A DNA stretch of 64,000 nt from CAYRSS01 sp964426945 (GTDB lineage: Bacteria > Planctomycetota > Phycisphaerae > UBA1845): positions 1 to 64,000 of the forward strand of contig CAYRSS010000007.1 of assembly GCA_964426945.1 (NCBI GenBank), given 5' to 3'. How positions within the stretch are numbered: position 1 is the stretch's first letter; each line of letters starts with the position of its first letter. Shown here in pieces: positions 7,813 to 17,069 of this stretch. The notes beneath the pieces are model-generated. The model saw only the letters and a program-made list of their open reading frames with translations, was not told the DNA's origin and made no database searches. Both the position numbers and the translations under genes were made by a program.

Positions 7813-7914
7813 CTCGGCCGCGTGTGCGTGCATGCCCCGCGCCACAGGGCTATGATCGTTGCCGGTGAGCCGCCGCCCGCACGGGCGGACGGCCGGTCGT
7901 TCAGGAGCTGATTC

Positions 7915-10900
7915 ATGACGCGATGGGTTGCCGCGGCGCTGGGGTGCATGCTGGTGCTGTCGGCGGGCTGCAAGCGAGACGCGTCCCCGCCCGCCGCCCT
8001 CGGCGATTTCGCCACCGCCACCAACCGCGGCAAGGCCTATCTCGAGAACCGCGAGGCGGAAAACTGCGTCACGGCGTTCACGGCGGCGCTGGCCCTTGAA
8101 CCCAAGTCGCCACTCGCGATGCGCAACCTCGCCCGCGGCCACCTGATCAACACCGATCCCGAATCGACCCGCGCAGCGATCGCGCTGCTGCAGCAGGCTC
8201 TGCAGGTCGAGCCGGACTCGGCGGCGACGAACTACCTGCTCGGCTTCGCGCACGCCCGGCTCGGTGAGTATGAGCAGGCCGTGCCGGTGCTGGAGCGGGC
8301 GCTGCACGGCGATGCCGAGACCGCGGCGATTCGCTATCAGCTCGCGTTTGTGTACGAAGTCACCGGGGCCAACGACAGGGCCGCCGAACAACTCGCCGAA
8401 ACCGTCCGGCTCGATCCGCTGCACGTTTCGGCTCACCTGCGGCTGGCGAACCAGGCCCGCCGCGGTGGCGACGACGCGACCTGGAAGAAACACTTCGACG
8501 AGTGGCAGCGACTGCGACAGTTGCTCGGTCAGCCGGATGAGGAGCTGCTGTGGCGCTGTCGCTACACCGAGGCGGAGAACGCGCCGCCGCGCGGTGGCGG
8601 CGCGACGACGCCGGCCGTGGATGTGAAGCTCGTGGCGTGGGAAGGGGCGTTCGCCTCTCCGGCCGACGCCGCGGGGACGGCGGCGTGCGTGCTTGATGTC
8701 GACGAGAACGGCCGGCCGACGATCCTCGCGGTTGGTCCGGGCGAGGCGGGGCTGCTGGCGATGTCAGGGGGCGGTGTCTTCGTGCGCACCCCGGTGGAGT
8801 TCAATGGGTCCGTCGGCGACGCTCCGTCGGAGTGCCTCGCCGGCAACTTCCGCGACGAGCCGCCTGCCGAGGGCAAGTACGATCCGAAGGTCCACGCGAT
8901 GAACGACGTGCTGCTGTTCGGTCATCGGCTGGGGCTGTGGCAGCGAACCGGGGCGACGTCATTCCGGGATGTGACCGTCGCCGCCGGGCTGGGAGACGTG
9001 AAGGCGATCCGTGCCGTATGGATCGACTACGAACACGACGGTGACCTCGACATCGCCGCAGGGCACGAGGGCGGGTTCGCCCTGTGGCAGAACAACGGTG
9101 ACGGCACGTTCGCGGACGTCACCGCGAACGTGGGTCTTCCCACCGCCGGCGCGGTCACGGACATCGTCGCGGTAGACATGGATCACGACATCGCGGTGGA
9201 TTTGTGGATCGTGCGGGAGGGGCGGCCGGAATACTACCGCAACCTGCGCGGCGGGCGATTCGGATTGTCGGTACCGCCGCGACCGGCGCCGCCGGCGGCG
9301 AACGCGCTGGCTGTGGCTGACTTCGATCGTGACAACCGGCCGGATGTGTTCCTCGTCGGGCCTGAAGCGGTGGTGTACGCCGGCAGCGCGTCGGAGGGGC
9401 AGCGCCTGACGCGCGAACCCTATCTCGACGCGCGACAGGTGAGGCTCTTCGATCCGGACAACGAAGGACGGCCCGAGGCGATGATGTCGATCGTGAGCCC
9501 CAGGCGGTCGCGGCGTGTGGGGATCGAGTTTCTCGACTTGTTTCCAACTGCGGCGAGCGAGTCGACCGGGGCGCGATTCGCGCCGATCGGCTTCGAGCTG
9601 CGCGGCGCGCCGGTGGCGATCCCCGCCGATCTCGATGGCGACGGCGATACGGATCTGCTGGTCAGCGGCGTGTTTGCCTCGGACGAAGCGGAATCACGAT
9701 CCCTGCGGGCGTACCGCAACGACGGCGGCAACAGAAATCGACAGCTCAAGATCCGCCTGCTCGGCACGAAAACCAACACCACCGGCATCGGCACGCACAT
9801 CGAGGTGCGCGCGGGCGATTTCTTCGTGGCGCATGATGTGACCAGCCTGCCGATCGAAATCGGCGCAGGGCCGCACACGAAGATCGACTCGATCCAGACG
9901 GTGTGGTCCAACGGCGTCGTCGACAACCAGGTGGACGTGGACATCTCCGACGGCCGGCCGGTCCGCATCGAGGAGAAGAACGTCGCCACCGGTTCCTGTC
10001 CGTTCCTCTACGTTTGGGATGGCGAGGGCTTCCGCTTCGTGACCGACCTCCTGGGCAACGCGCCGGTCGGGCTGCCGCTCTCGCGCGACGTGCTGCTCGA
10101 TGCCGATCCGACCGAGTACGTCGAGATCGGCTCGGCGGACTCGTTTCCGACGAAGGACGGCGCGTTCGTGGCCCAGGTGACGAGCGAGTTCTACGAGGTG
10201 CTCTACTTCGACGAGGCGAAGCTGGTCGCCGTGGATCATGCCCCCGGCGTGGAGGTGCATTCGACGGACAAGCTCCGTCCGGCGCCGTTCCCGCCGTCCG
10301 ACATCGTGCCGATGGCGAACCGGCGGGCGCTGATCTCGGCGATGGGCGATGACGGCGTGGACCGCACAGGCGACTATGCGGAGATCGACGGGCGCTTCGG
10401 GCCGTGCGGCGCGCCCCAGGTCGTCCCCTACCGCGGGCAGACGCTGCCGCTGGCGCTGACGCTGGACTTCGGCCCGCTCGACACGGCTGCGCCGCTGGTG
10501 CTGGCGCTGACGGGGTGGCTGCAGTACGGCCAGGCGAGCACGAACATCGCGCTGTCGCAAAACCCGGCGCTGAAGGTGATCCCGCCGCAGCTCGAAGTCG
10601 AAACCGCGGATGGCGGCTGGGAGCTGGTTGACGTCCTTGTGGGCATGCCGGCGGGGAAGACCAAGACGATTCTCGTCGACCTGACCGGCAAGCTGCCGGA
10701 GGGGGCGCGGCGGCTGCGGCTGACGACGACGTTCGAAATCCGCTGGGATCGCGTCGCGTTGTTCGATCGGCTGGCGGACGCACAGCGGACGGTGCATCAC
10801 CTCTCGCCCGCCTCCGCCGAACTGCGCTTCCGCGGCTTCTCCGAGATATCCTTCCGCCAGCCCGGCCACCCGACCACGCCCGACCCGAAGGTCGTCTTCC

Positions 10901-11289
10901 CACGCCCGCCGTGGCGGTGGACGCTGGAGGGATGGTGTACGCGCTACGGCGACGTGCTGGAACTGCTTGAAGAGCGCGACGGCCGGATGGTGATCGTCAA
11001 CGGCGGCGACTGTGTGGACCTCAGGTTCGACCCCGCGGGGCTGCCACCGGTCCCCGACGGGCAGACGCGGACAGTGTTCTTCTACAGCGTCGGCTGGGAC
11101 AAGGACGGCGACCATAACGTCGTCGATGGGTCGACCGTCGAGCCGCTACCCGGCGATCACCCGCCGTTGACCGACGGGGAGACGCTGGATCCGGAGGACT
11201 GGCGAATCCGCTACAACACGCGCTGGGTGCCGCGCGACTTCTTCCAGCGGGCTGCGCGGCCGGCCGCCGACCCCTCGCCGGGCTTCTGA
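7915..11289 (+). CDS. Large lipoprotein with TPR, VCBS/FG-GAP and UnbV/ASPIC domains
   Basis: 1124 residues from an ATG with AGGAG 7 bases upstream. A lipobox (VLSAGC, Cys19) predicts export and lipid anchoring. Residues ~35-190 are TPR units (for example AAIRYQLAFVYEVTGANDRA). Residues ~220-600 hold beta-propeller Ca-binding motifs (DYEHDGDLDIAAG, DFDRDNRPDVFLV, DLDGDGDTDLLVSG). Residues ~605-690 match UnbV/ASPIC (IRLLGTKTNTTGIGTHIEVRAG and the TVWSNGV turn). The C-terminal ~430 residues start with CPFLYVWDGEGFRFVTDLLG, an extension typical of acidobacterial and planctomycete relatives. It probably presents a surface scaffold for protein or glycan binding. No catalytic site was recognised. 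Confidence 0.85.
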   Translation: MTRWVAAALGCMLVLSAGCKRDASPPAALGDFATATNRGKAYLENREAENCVTAFTAALALEPKSPLAMRNLARGHLINTDPESTRAAIALLQQALQVEPDSAATNYLLGFAHARLGEYEQAVPVLERALHGDAETAAIRYQLAFVYEVTGANDRAAEQLAETVRLDPLHVSAHLRLANQARRGGDDATWKKHFDEWQRLRQLLGQPDEELLWRCRYTEAENAPPRGGGATTPAVDVKLVAWEGAFASPADAAGTAACVLDVDENGRPTILAVGPGEAGLLAMSGGGVFVRTPVEFNGSVGDAPSECLAGNFRDEPPAEGKYDPKVHAMNDVLLFGHRLGLWQRTGATSFRDVTVAAGLGDVKAIRAVWIDYEHDGDLDIAAGHEGGFALWQNNGDGTFADVTANVGLPTAGAVTDIVAVDMDHDIAVDLWIVREGRPEYYRNLRGGRFGLSVPPRPAPPAANALAVADFDRDNRPDVFLVGPEAVVYAGSASEGQRLTREPYLDARQVRLFDPDNEGRPEAMMSIVSPRRSRRVGIEFLDLFPTAASESTGARFAPIGFELRGAPVAIPADLDGDGDTDLLVSGVFASDEAESRSLRAYRNDGGNRNRQLKIRLLGTKTNTTGIGTHIEVRAGDFFVAHDVTSLPIEIGAGPHTKIDSIQTVWSNGVVDNQVDVDISDGRPVRIEEKNVATGSCPFLYVWDGEGFRFVTDLLGNAPVGLPLSRDVLLDADPTEYVEIGSADSFPTKDGAFVAQVTSEFYEVLYFDEAKLVAVDHAPGVEVHSTDKLRPAPFPPSDIVPMANRRALISAMGDDGVDRTGDYAEIDGRFGPCGAPQVVPYRGQTLPLALTLDFGPLDTAAPLVLALTGWLQYGQASTNIALSQNPALKVIPPQLEVETADGGWELVDVLVGMPAGKTKTILVDLTGKLPEGARRLRLTTTFEIRWDRVALFDRLADAQRTVHHLSPASAELRFRGFSEISFRQPGHPTTPDPKVVFPRPPWRWTLEGWCTRYGDVLELLEERDGRMVIVNGGDCVDLRFDPAGLPPVPDGQTRTVFFYSVGWDKDGDHNVVDGSTVEPLPGDHPPLTDGETLDPEDWRIRYNTRWVPRDFFQRAARPAADPSPGF

Positions 11290-11345
11290 ACTCCGGTTTT
11301 CCGCCCGTCAGGGCAGAATATCGAAAAAAAATCCTCCCCGGTGGC

Positions 11346-11409
11346 AGCCCCTGCCAACCGGTTACGCCCTTACTGGTGAGCGGCCCGACACGGTGCGGCC
11401 GCAGGGGCT
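11346..11409 (+). promoter_or_regulatory. Three-way-junction leader upstream of mddA (candidate riboswitch)
   Basis: Three helices pack with almost no unpaired bases. P1 is AGCCCCT (11346-11352) with AGGGGCT (11403-11409). P2 is ACCGGT (11357-11362) with ACTGGT (11372-11377), with one G-U pair. P3 is GCGGCC (11380-11385) with GGCCGC (11397-11402), stacked directly on P1. It lies 43 bases upstream of the start and 30 bases upstream of the SD of a SAM-dependent methyltransferase gene. No known riboswitch consensus was recognised. It could also be a terminator-like end of the preceding gene, though there is no T tract. Confidence 0.35.
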
Positions 11410-11451
11410 TTCGAGCCCGGCAATCCGACTCAACCAGCTAAGGAGCACGAT

Positions 11452-12327
11452 ATGAGCACGCAGTCGATCATCCTCCCGCCAACCAGTGAATCCGTGGCGT
11501 CGACAAGTTCGGAGCGGTCTCGCGTCCGCGTCCGGACCGTCAGCCCCGCCGCGGAGCCGCGCACCGAGAGGCCCCTGGGGTTCGTGGCGCGGGCCGGCAT
11601 TTTCGCTTATGGCACCATCGCCTACGTCGGCTTCCTTGTCACGATTACCTACGCGATGGGCTTCATGGCTAACGCGGTCGTACCCAAGTCGATCGACTCC
11701 GGAGCCGTCGGCCCGGTGGGGCTGTCGCTCGTGGTCAACGGCCTGCTGCTGTCACTCTTCGCGGTGCAGCACACGATCATGGCCCGCCCGCGGTTCAAAG
11801 CGTGGCTCACGAAGTACATCCCCGCGTCGATGGAGCGCAGCACGTTCGTACTGACGACGGTCGCGATCTTCGGCCTCATCTTCTGGCAGTGGCGTCCGCT
11901 GCCCACGGTGTTGTGGGATGTCACTGCTCCGGCGGCGCGCTGGGCGCTCATCGCTGTGTCGATGCTGGGCTGGGTGACGGTGCTGGTGTCGTCGTTCCTG
12001 GTGAATCACTTCGACCTGTTCGGGATGCGCCAGGTCGCCCTCCAGTTCCGCAACCGGGCCTATCGCCCGCTGGAGTTCTGCGTCGTCGGGCTTTACCGGC
12101 TCGTGCGTCACCCGCTGATGCTGGGGTTCCTGATGGCGTTCTGGTCGACCCCGACGATGACGGTCGGCCGGCTGTTCTTCGCGGTGATGGTGACGGGCTA
12201 CATTATGGTAGGAACCCGCATCGAGGAGCGGGATCTCGTGGCCCAGTTCGGCGAGAAGTACCTTCAGTATCGCCGTGAAGTGCCGTCGATCCTGCCCGCG
12301 CCGATCGGCCGGCGGGCGAAGGGCTGA
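11452..12327 (+). CDS. mddA: Methanethiol S-methyltransferase (MddA-like membrane methyltransferase)
   Basis: 291 residues, AAGGAG 6 bases before the ATG. This family methylates methanethiol with S-adenosylmethionine to give dimethyl sulfide. After a ~45-residue Ser/Arg-rich cytoplasmic tail there are about five membrane helices. Diagnostic segments are VNHFDLFGMRQV, the GLYRLVRHPLMLGFLMAFW block (Arg219-His220-Pro221) and the TRIEERDLVAQFGEKYLQYR end (Glu258-Glu259), as in isoprenylcysteine-methyltransferase-fold enzymes and MddA in particular. NnrU relatives are the main alternative. The gene stands alone between the lipoprotein and the sigma factor gene and has an unusual structured leader. 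Confidence 0.85.
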   Translation: MSTQSIILPPTSESVASTSSERSRVRVRTVSPAAEPRTERPLGFVARAGIFAYGTIAYVGFLVTITYAMGFMANAVVPKSIDSGAVGPVGLSLVVNGLLLSLFAVQHTIMARPRFKAWLTKYIPASMERSTFVLTTVAIFGLIFWQWRPLPTVLWDVTAPAARWALIAVSMLGWVTVLVSSFLVNHFDLFGMRQVALQFRNRAYRPLEFCVVGLYRLVRHPLMLGFLMAFWSTPTMTVGRLFFAVMVTGYIMVGTRIEERDLVAQFGEKYLQYRREVPSILPAPIGRRAKG

Positions 12328-12530
12328 TGGGGCGGGTTTCCATGGTGTCCGTTGGCAGGCGACGCATCGGAGGCGGTGAGCAGGCGATGGCGACGTTGAC
12401 GCGGCGACACTTTTCGGAAGATCTCGGCCTGCGGATCGCGCCCGGGGATGATACACTGACCTGGGCGCGATCCGGCGGCTGCGCCGGGCGCGATCTACCT
12501 GTCGGGCGTCCGTGCCGCCAGGAGCCGCCG

Positions 12531-13094
12531 ATGAGTGAGCCGTCTCTTCAGATCACGCGTCTGCTTCACGAAGCTCCCGCCCGCCCGGACGCCCTGCAGG
12601 AACTGCTGGGCGTGGTGTATGACGAGCTGCACGCGATCGCCGCCCGCCAGTTCCGCGGAGAGAAGAAAGACCACACGCTGCAGGCGACCGCCCTCGTGCA
12701 CGAGGTGTATCTCAAGCTGCTCGGCGGGGCGTCGATCGAGTGGCAGTCGCGGGCGCACTTCTTCCGGGCGGCGGCGGAGGCGATGCGACGGATCCTGATC
12801 GACTATGCGCGCAAGCGCGGCAGCGCGAAGCGCGGCGGCGGACGTCGGGCGATTCCGCTCAGCGCCATCGACCTGGCTGACGAGCACAGCCTCGACGACG
12901 TGATCGAGCTTGACGAGGCGCTGGGCCGACTCGCGATGGAAGACCCGCAGGCGGCGGACATCGTGCGCCTGCGGTTCTTTGCGGGGCTCAGCGCGGCCGA
13001 GGCCGCGGAAGTCCTGAACATCTCCGAGCGGACGCTGATGCGCGACTGGGCGTTCGCCCGGGCGCGGCTGTTTGAACTGCTCGGCGGGGCGTAG
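12531..13094 (+). CDS. ECF-type RNA polymerase sigma factor
   Basis: 187 residues from the ATG at 12531, preceded by AGGAG at 6 bases; the open frame begins earlier but lacks an SD. Region 2 (LQATALVHEVYLKLLG, then FFRAAAEAMRRILIDYARKR) and region 4 (AADIVRLRFFAGLSAAEAAEVL and SERTLMRDWAFARARLFELL) are characteristic of the planctomycete/acidobacterial ECF subfamily encoded beside Ser/Thr kinases. It lacks an anti-sigma gene. The next gene, 40 bases downstream, is a Pkn2-type kinase that probably controls it by phosphorylation, as is known for such pairs in the phylum (inference here). Confidence 0.93.
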   Translation: MSEPSLQITRLLHEAPARPDALQELLGVVYDELHAIAARQFRGEKKDHTLQATALVHEVYLKLLGGASIEWQSRAHFFRAAAEAMRRILIDYARKRGSAKRGGGRRAIPLSAIDLADEHSLDDVIELDEALGRLAMEDPQAADIVRLRFFAGLSAAEAAEVLNISERTLMRDWAFARARLFELLGGA

Positions 13095-13134
13095 CATCGC
13101 CGCGGTTCCGACTCCCCATTCGACACGGCATCCC

Positions 13135-15873
13135 ATGAACAGCAGCCGAATTCAGCACGATCGTGTCAAGGACATCCTCTTCGAGGCGGGCCGGCTCGCC
13201 GCGACGCAGCGCGAATCGTACCTCGCCGAGGCTTGCGGGGGCGACGACGCGTTGCATCATCGCGTGCTGGCGCTCCTCCGCGCACACGACAGTGCGACGG
13301 CGTTTCTCTGCGAGGCGGCGCCTGGACGCCCCACGCGGTTTGACGATTCCGCCGCGGCGCTCGCGCCGGGCATGGTGCTCGGGCCGTACACGATCGAGGC
13401 GCCGCTGGGCGAGGGCGGCTTCGGCAGCGTCTTTCTCGCGAGGCAGGAAGCACCGCTGCGGCGGCAGGTGGCGATCAAGATCATCCGGCCGGGGATGGAC
13501 TCGGGCCATGTCATCCGGCGATTCGAGGCCGAGCGGCAGGCGCTGGCCGTCATGGACCACGCCGGCATCGCCCGCGTCTTTGACGCCGGTGCGACGCCGG
13601 CGGGCCGCCCCTATTTCGTCATGGAGTACGTCGAGGGCCGGCCGATCACCGCGTTCTGCGATGAACACCGCCTGACGATCGCCGAGCGCCTGGAACTGGT
13701 TCAGGAGGTCTGCCGCGCGGTTCAGCATGCCCACCAGAAAGGCATCATCCACCGCGACATCAAGCCGTCGAACGTGATGGTCACGCTGGTCGACGGGCGG
13801 CCGCTGCCCAAGGTAATCGACTTCGGCATCGCCAAGGCGATGCAGGAGGACGGCGCGGGCGCGGCGCCGTTGACGCTGGAGGCGCAGCTGCTCGGCACGC
13901 CGCAGTACATGGCCCCCGAGCAGGCCGGGCCGGTCGGCGCGGTGATCGACACGCGGACTGACGTGTACAGCCTCGGCGTGCTGCTCTACCAGCTTCTGAC
14001 CGGTGTGACTCCGTTCGAATCCGATCTGCATCAGCGCGTCGCGCTGAGCGAATTCGTGCGCACGCTGCGCGAGGTCGATCCTCCGCCGCCCTCGGCGCGC
14101 GTCGCGGCGATGGGGGCTGACGGTGACGGCGCGGTCGCGGCGCGGCGGCTCGACGGGCCGCGGCTCGAGAGGGCACTCCGCGGCGATCTCGACTGGATCG
14201 TGATGCGGGCGATGGAGAAGGATCCCGCGCGGCGCTATCCGACGGCCGACGCCCTGGCCGCCGACATCCGCCGACACCTGCAGGACGAACCCATCGAAGC
14301 GGGGCCGCCAAGCCTGACCTACCGGCTTTCGAAGTTCGTCCGTCGCCGGCGCGTGGAGGTCGCGCTGTCGGGTGTCGTGGTGATGGCACTCGTGGCGCTG
14401 GTGATCGGCAGCTTATGGTTCGGTCTGCGGGAGCGGTCTTCGGCCGCGCGGATCCAAGCGGAGCTCGATCGGGCGAGCGCCCTGTCGGCGTTTGCGCGCA
14501 GTGTGTTCACCGGGGTGGACCCCGCGAAGGCCCGCGGGGCGGACACGACGCTGCTCAAGGACATCCTCGCCCGCGCGCGCGATCGCGTGGATGCGGAGCT
14601 GCACGATCAGCCGGCCTCGGCGATCACCATGCTCAACACCATCGGCTACGCGTACCTGCAGATCGGCGCGTTTCCCGAGGCAGAGAGCGCCTTCGGGCGG
14701 ATTGTCGACCTGACCCGCGCGCCCGACCTCGTCGACTCGGAGGACGCGATCAGCGCCCGCACGAACCTGGCCGTGGCGCTCACCGAGATGGGCCGCCTCG
14801 ATGAGTCAGAGCCGATCCTTCAACACCTGCGGCCGACGTGTGAGCGAGTGCTGGGCGATGATCACGAGCTGACGCTCAAGGCGCGCGGCAACCTGGCCCA
14901 GGTGCTGGAGCGCAAGGGTCGGCTGTCCGAGTCGCTTGAGCTGCAGGAAGGTGTGCTGGCCGCCCGCGTGCGGCTGCTGGGCCCGGACCACGAAGATACG
15001 CTCACGGTCCGTAACAACCTGGCCATGCTGCACGCGCGGCTGGGACAGTTTGCCGAAGCGGCCGATCATGTGCAGGCCGTGCTGGAGACGCAGAAGGCGA
15101 CGCTGGGCGACGAGCACCCGCGCACGCTGATGACCATGAACAACCTCGCCAGCGTGTACCGCGACATGGGCGACAAGGAGCGATCCGCCGAGATCAGCGA
15201 GCACGTGCTGGCCGTCAAGCGTCGCGTGCTTGAGCCCAATCACCCGAGCCTGCTCGTCTCGCTGAACAACCTCGCGTCGCTCTACCTCGACATGGATCGC
15301 ACTGACGCGGCCGAAGCGATGTACCGCGAGGCGCTGACCGGCGCCGAGCAGACCCTGGGCGCCAAAGATCAGCGGACGCTGGCTATCCGCAACGGCCTGA
15401 CGCGCGTGCTTCGCCGACAGGGACGGAGCCAGGAGGCGGAGGCGGAGCTGCGCGAGATCGTCGCCGGTTTCATCGAACTGGCGGGAGAGGACAGCCCGGA
15501 CACGCTCACGCTGCGCAGCAATCTCGCGACGGTCCTTCGCGACCGCGGCGCCTTCGAGGAGGCAGAGTCGATCGCCAGCGACATCCGCGACCGCGCCGAG
15601 CGCGTGCTCGGTCCGCTCGCGCCGCAGACGCTCGTGTTCGAGCAGCTTCTTTCGTCTGTGCTGGCGGGAGAGGGCCGAACCGATGAGGCCATCTCCCGGC
15701 TCGAGTCGGTGTACGCCGCCTGCGCGGAGGGGTTGGGGGTCGACGATTCACGCTGTGCAAACGTGGCCGGTGAACTGGCGAAGACCTTCGAGCGGGCGGG
15801 TCGCGAGGACGATGCGCGGGCGTGGCGTCAGCGCGCCGGCCTGACCGTCGAGCCCGCCGCCACCGGGGATTAG
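13135..15873 (+). CDS. Membrane Ser/Thr protein kinase with C-terminal TPR repeats
   Basis: 912 residues from the ATG at 13135. The kinase domain (~84-360) has the glycine loop GEGGFGSV (~92-99), the ATP lysine in VAIKII (Lys115), the catalytic loop HRDIKPSN (His206, Asp208, Lys210), DFG (Asp229) and the activation segment GTPQYMAPEQ. One membrane helix follows (~408-430, ALSGVVVMALVALVIG). About ten 42-residue TPR units of the kinesin-light-chain type fill the rest, with repeated TLxxxNNLA cores. The TPR region would be extracytoplasmic and could sense a ligand or protein. All catalytic residues are present, so it should be active. It is co-transcribed with the ECF sigma factor gene. Confidence 0.95.
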   Translation: MNSSRIQHDRVKDILFEAGRLAATQRESYLAEACGGDDALHHRVLALLRAHDSATAFLCEAAPGRPTRFDDSAAALAPGMVLGPYTIEAPLGEGGFGSVFLARQEAPLRRQVAIKIIRPGMDSGHVIRRFEAERQALAVMDHAGIARVFDAGATPAGRPYFVMEYVEGRPITAFCDEHRLTIAERLELVQEVCRAVQHAHQKGIIHRDIKPSNVMVTLVDGRPLPKVIDFGIAKAMQEDGAGAAPLTLEAQLLGTPQYMAPEQAGPVGAVIDTRTDVYSLGVLLYQLLTGVTPFESDLHQRVALSEFVRTLREVDPPPPSARVAAMGADGDGAVAARRLDGPRLERALRGDLDWIVMRAMEKDPARRYPTADALAADIRRHLQDEPIEAGPPSLTYRLSKFVRRRRVEVALSGVVVMALVALVIGSLWFGLRERSSAARIQAELDRASALSAFARSVFTGVDPAKARGADTTLLKDILARARDRVDAELHDQPASAITMLNTIGYAYLQIGAFPEAESAFGRIVDLTRAPDLVDSEDAISARTNLAVALTEMGRLDESEPILQHLRPTCERVLGDDHELTLKARGNLAQVLERKGRLSESLELQEGVLAARVRLLGPDHEDTLTVRNNLAMLHARLGQFAEAADHVQAVLETQKATLGDEHPRTLMTMNNLASVYRDMGDKERSAEISEHVLAVKRRVLEPNHPSLLVSLNNLASLYLDMDRTDAAEAMYREALTGAEQTLGAKDQRTLAIRNGLTRVLRRQGRSQEAEAELREIVAGFIELAGEDSPDTLTLRSNLATVLRDRGAFEEAESIASDIRDRAERVLGPLAPQTLVFEQLLSSVLAGEGRTDEAISRLESVYAACAEGLGVDDSRCANVAGELAKTFERAGREDDARAWRQRAGLTVEPAATGD

Positions 15874-15879
15874 GCGGCG

Positions 15880-16347
15880 CTACTGGTACTTGTTGTGGCA
15901 GTCGCTGCAGGTGCGGTCGATGCGCTTGATCAGGTCCTTGATCTTCGATTCGTCGGCCTTGTCGCGCTTCCGGGCCTCGGCAGCGACCTGGAGAGATAAG
16001 TCGCGCAGTGCGACCGTCCACTCGCGGTAGTCGGACGCGTCGTGGTGGTGAACGTTCACGTTGCCGAACTCGGCGAGGATCTCGGCGGCCTCGTGCATCC
16101 GCTGAGCCCGCCCCTTGGCCGTGGGGTCGTTTGTGAGCGCCACCAAGGTCTCAAACTGCTGCTTCTGGCCGGTCATCAGCGACGCGAGCGGCGCGACCGG
16201 CTGGAATCCTTCCGAGCGGGGGGCCGGCGGTCGGTCGTCGGCCCCGGCGGCCAGCGCGATGCAGACCGCGCAGGCACCCACCATCGCTCCCGAGAGGATC
16301 GCACTGTTCCGCCGCGCTGGTCGCGGCGCGCCCAAGGTCATCGACAT
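15880..16347 (-). CDS. Exported class II-type cytochrome c
   Basis: 155 residues. An N-terminal hydrophobic stretch (~15-36) acts as signal or anchor. The mature part is all-helical, and the only heme site CSDCH (147-151) is at the extreme C-terminus, as in the cytochrome c'/c556 four-helix fold. An HHH motif lies at ~100-102. The role would be periplasmic electron transfer or ligand binding (NO, CO). The gene converges on the kinase gene with only 6 bases between their ends, so antisense overlap of the transcripts is likely. No respiratory partner is adjacent. The axial-ligand Met or His could not be fixed from sequence alone. Confidence 0.85.
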   Translation of the reverse strand: MSMTLGAPRPARRNSAILSGAMVGACAVCIALAAGADDRPPAPRSEGFQPVAPLASLMTGQKQQFETLVALTNDPTAKGRAQRMHEAAEILAEFGNVNVHHHDASDYREWTVALRDLSLQVAAEARKRDKADESKIKDLIKRIDRTCSDCHNKYQ

Positions 16348-16589
16348 GGTAAACCCTCACCGTAAGACAACTCGCCCACGCGGAGTATCGGCATCGGGTC
16401 AGGGGGCAGTCAACGTGGGTCCGCCCGGCTCGAAGGGCGCCACCGCAGAGGTTATAATTGGATTATCGGACGCCGACGGGGTTCGGTGATCCGTCCGGCC
16501 GCGGTTGGCCGACTAACCTGTCGGCGCGGTGGTTGTCTGGCCTGACAGGGGCCGCCCCCGACGCGGCGGACACCCAGAGGAGGTCCATC

Positions 16590-17009
16590 ATGCATCGTCT
16601 TGCCCTGCTCCCCGCCGTCGGCCTGATCGCCCTCGCGGCGGCCGGTTGCGAAGTACGCGAGGTCTCGTTCAACGTGCACCACCAGGAGCCGCGGCCGGTC
16701 TACCGCGAGCGGGTGGTTCACATCGACAGTTGCCACCATCACCACGGATGCGGCCACCGCTACGTGGACGGCCGCTGGGTGGTCATCCACGATCACAGTC
16801 CCGACGTCGTCGTGGTCGAGAAGCGCCCCGCGCGTCGGACGGTCGTCGTCGAAGAGCCCCCGCGCCGCGTGGTGCGGGTCGAGCATGTGCACGACGCCCA
16901 CTGCGGCTGCGCCTGGGACGGGCGCGTCTGGATCACGGTTGGCAGCCGCCACGTGCACGGTCCGGGCTGCGGCCATGTGTACGTCCGCGGTCGCTGGACG
17001 ATCCGGTAG
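16590..17009 (+). CDS. Small His/Cys-rich lipoprotein
   Basis: 139 residues with AGAGGAGG 6-13 bases upstream of the ATG. The lipobox LAAAGC (Cys20) marks it as a lipoprotein. The mature part has two related halves, each with His clusters and a terminal VDGRWVV or VRGRWTI strand: DSCHHHHGCGHRYVDGRW near 45-62 and GSRHVHGPGCGHVYVRGRW near the end. A VVVVEKR/TVVVEEPPRR basic-acidic linker lies between. The CHHHH and HVHGPGCGH motifs look like metal-binding sites. No known family was recognised. It stands alone, followed by a GC hairpin. Cell-envelope metal binding is a guess from composition. Confidence 0.75.
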   Translation: MHRLALLPAVGLIALAAAGCEVREVSFNVHHQEPRPVYRERVVHIDSCHHHHGCGHRYVDGRWVVIHDHSPDVVVVEKRPARRTVVVEEPPRRVVRVEHVHDAHCGCAWDGRVWITVGSRHVHGPGCGHVYVRGRWTIR

Positions 17010-17043
17010 CCTCCACGGCCTCGCGAACCCCATCTGATCTTCC

Positions 17044-17069
17044 GGCGGCCGGCCTGTGCCGGCCGCCGT
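17044..17069 (+). terminator. Hairpin after the His-rich lipoprotein gene
   Basis: A perfect 11-bp stem (CGGCGGCCGGC at 17044-17054, GCCGGCCGCCG at 17059-17069) with a CTGT loop lies 34 bases after the stop. There is no T tract, so it may be a weak terminator or mark the 3' end. Confidence 0.55.
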
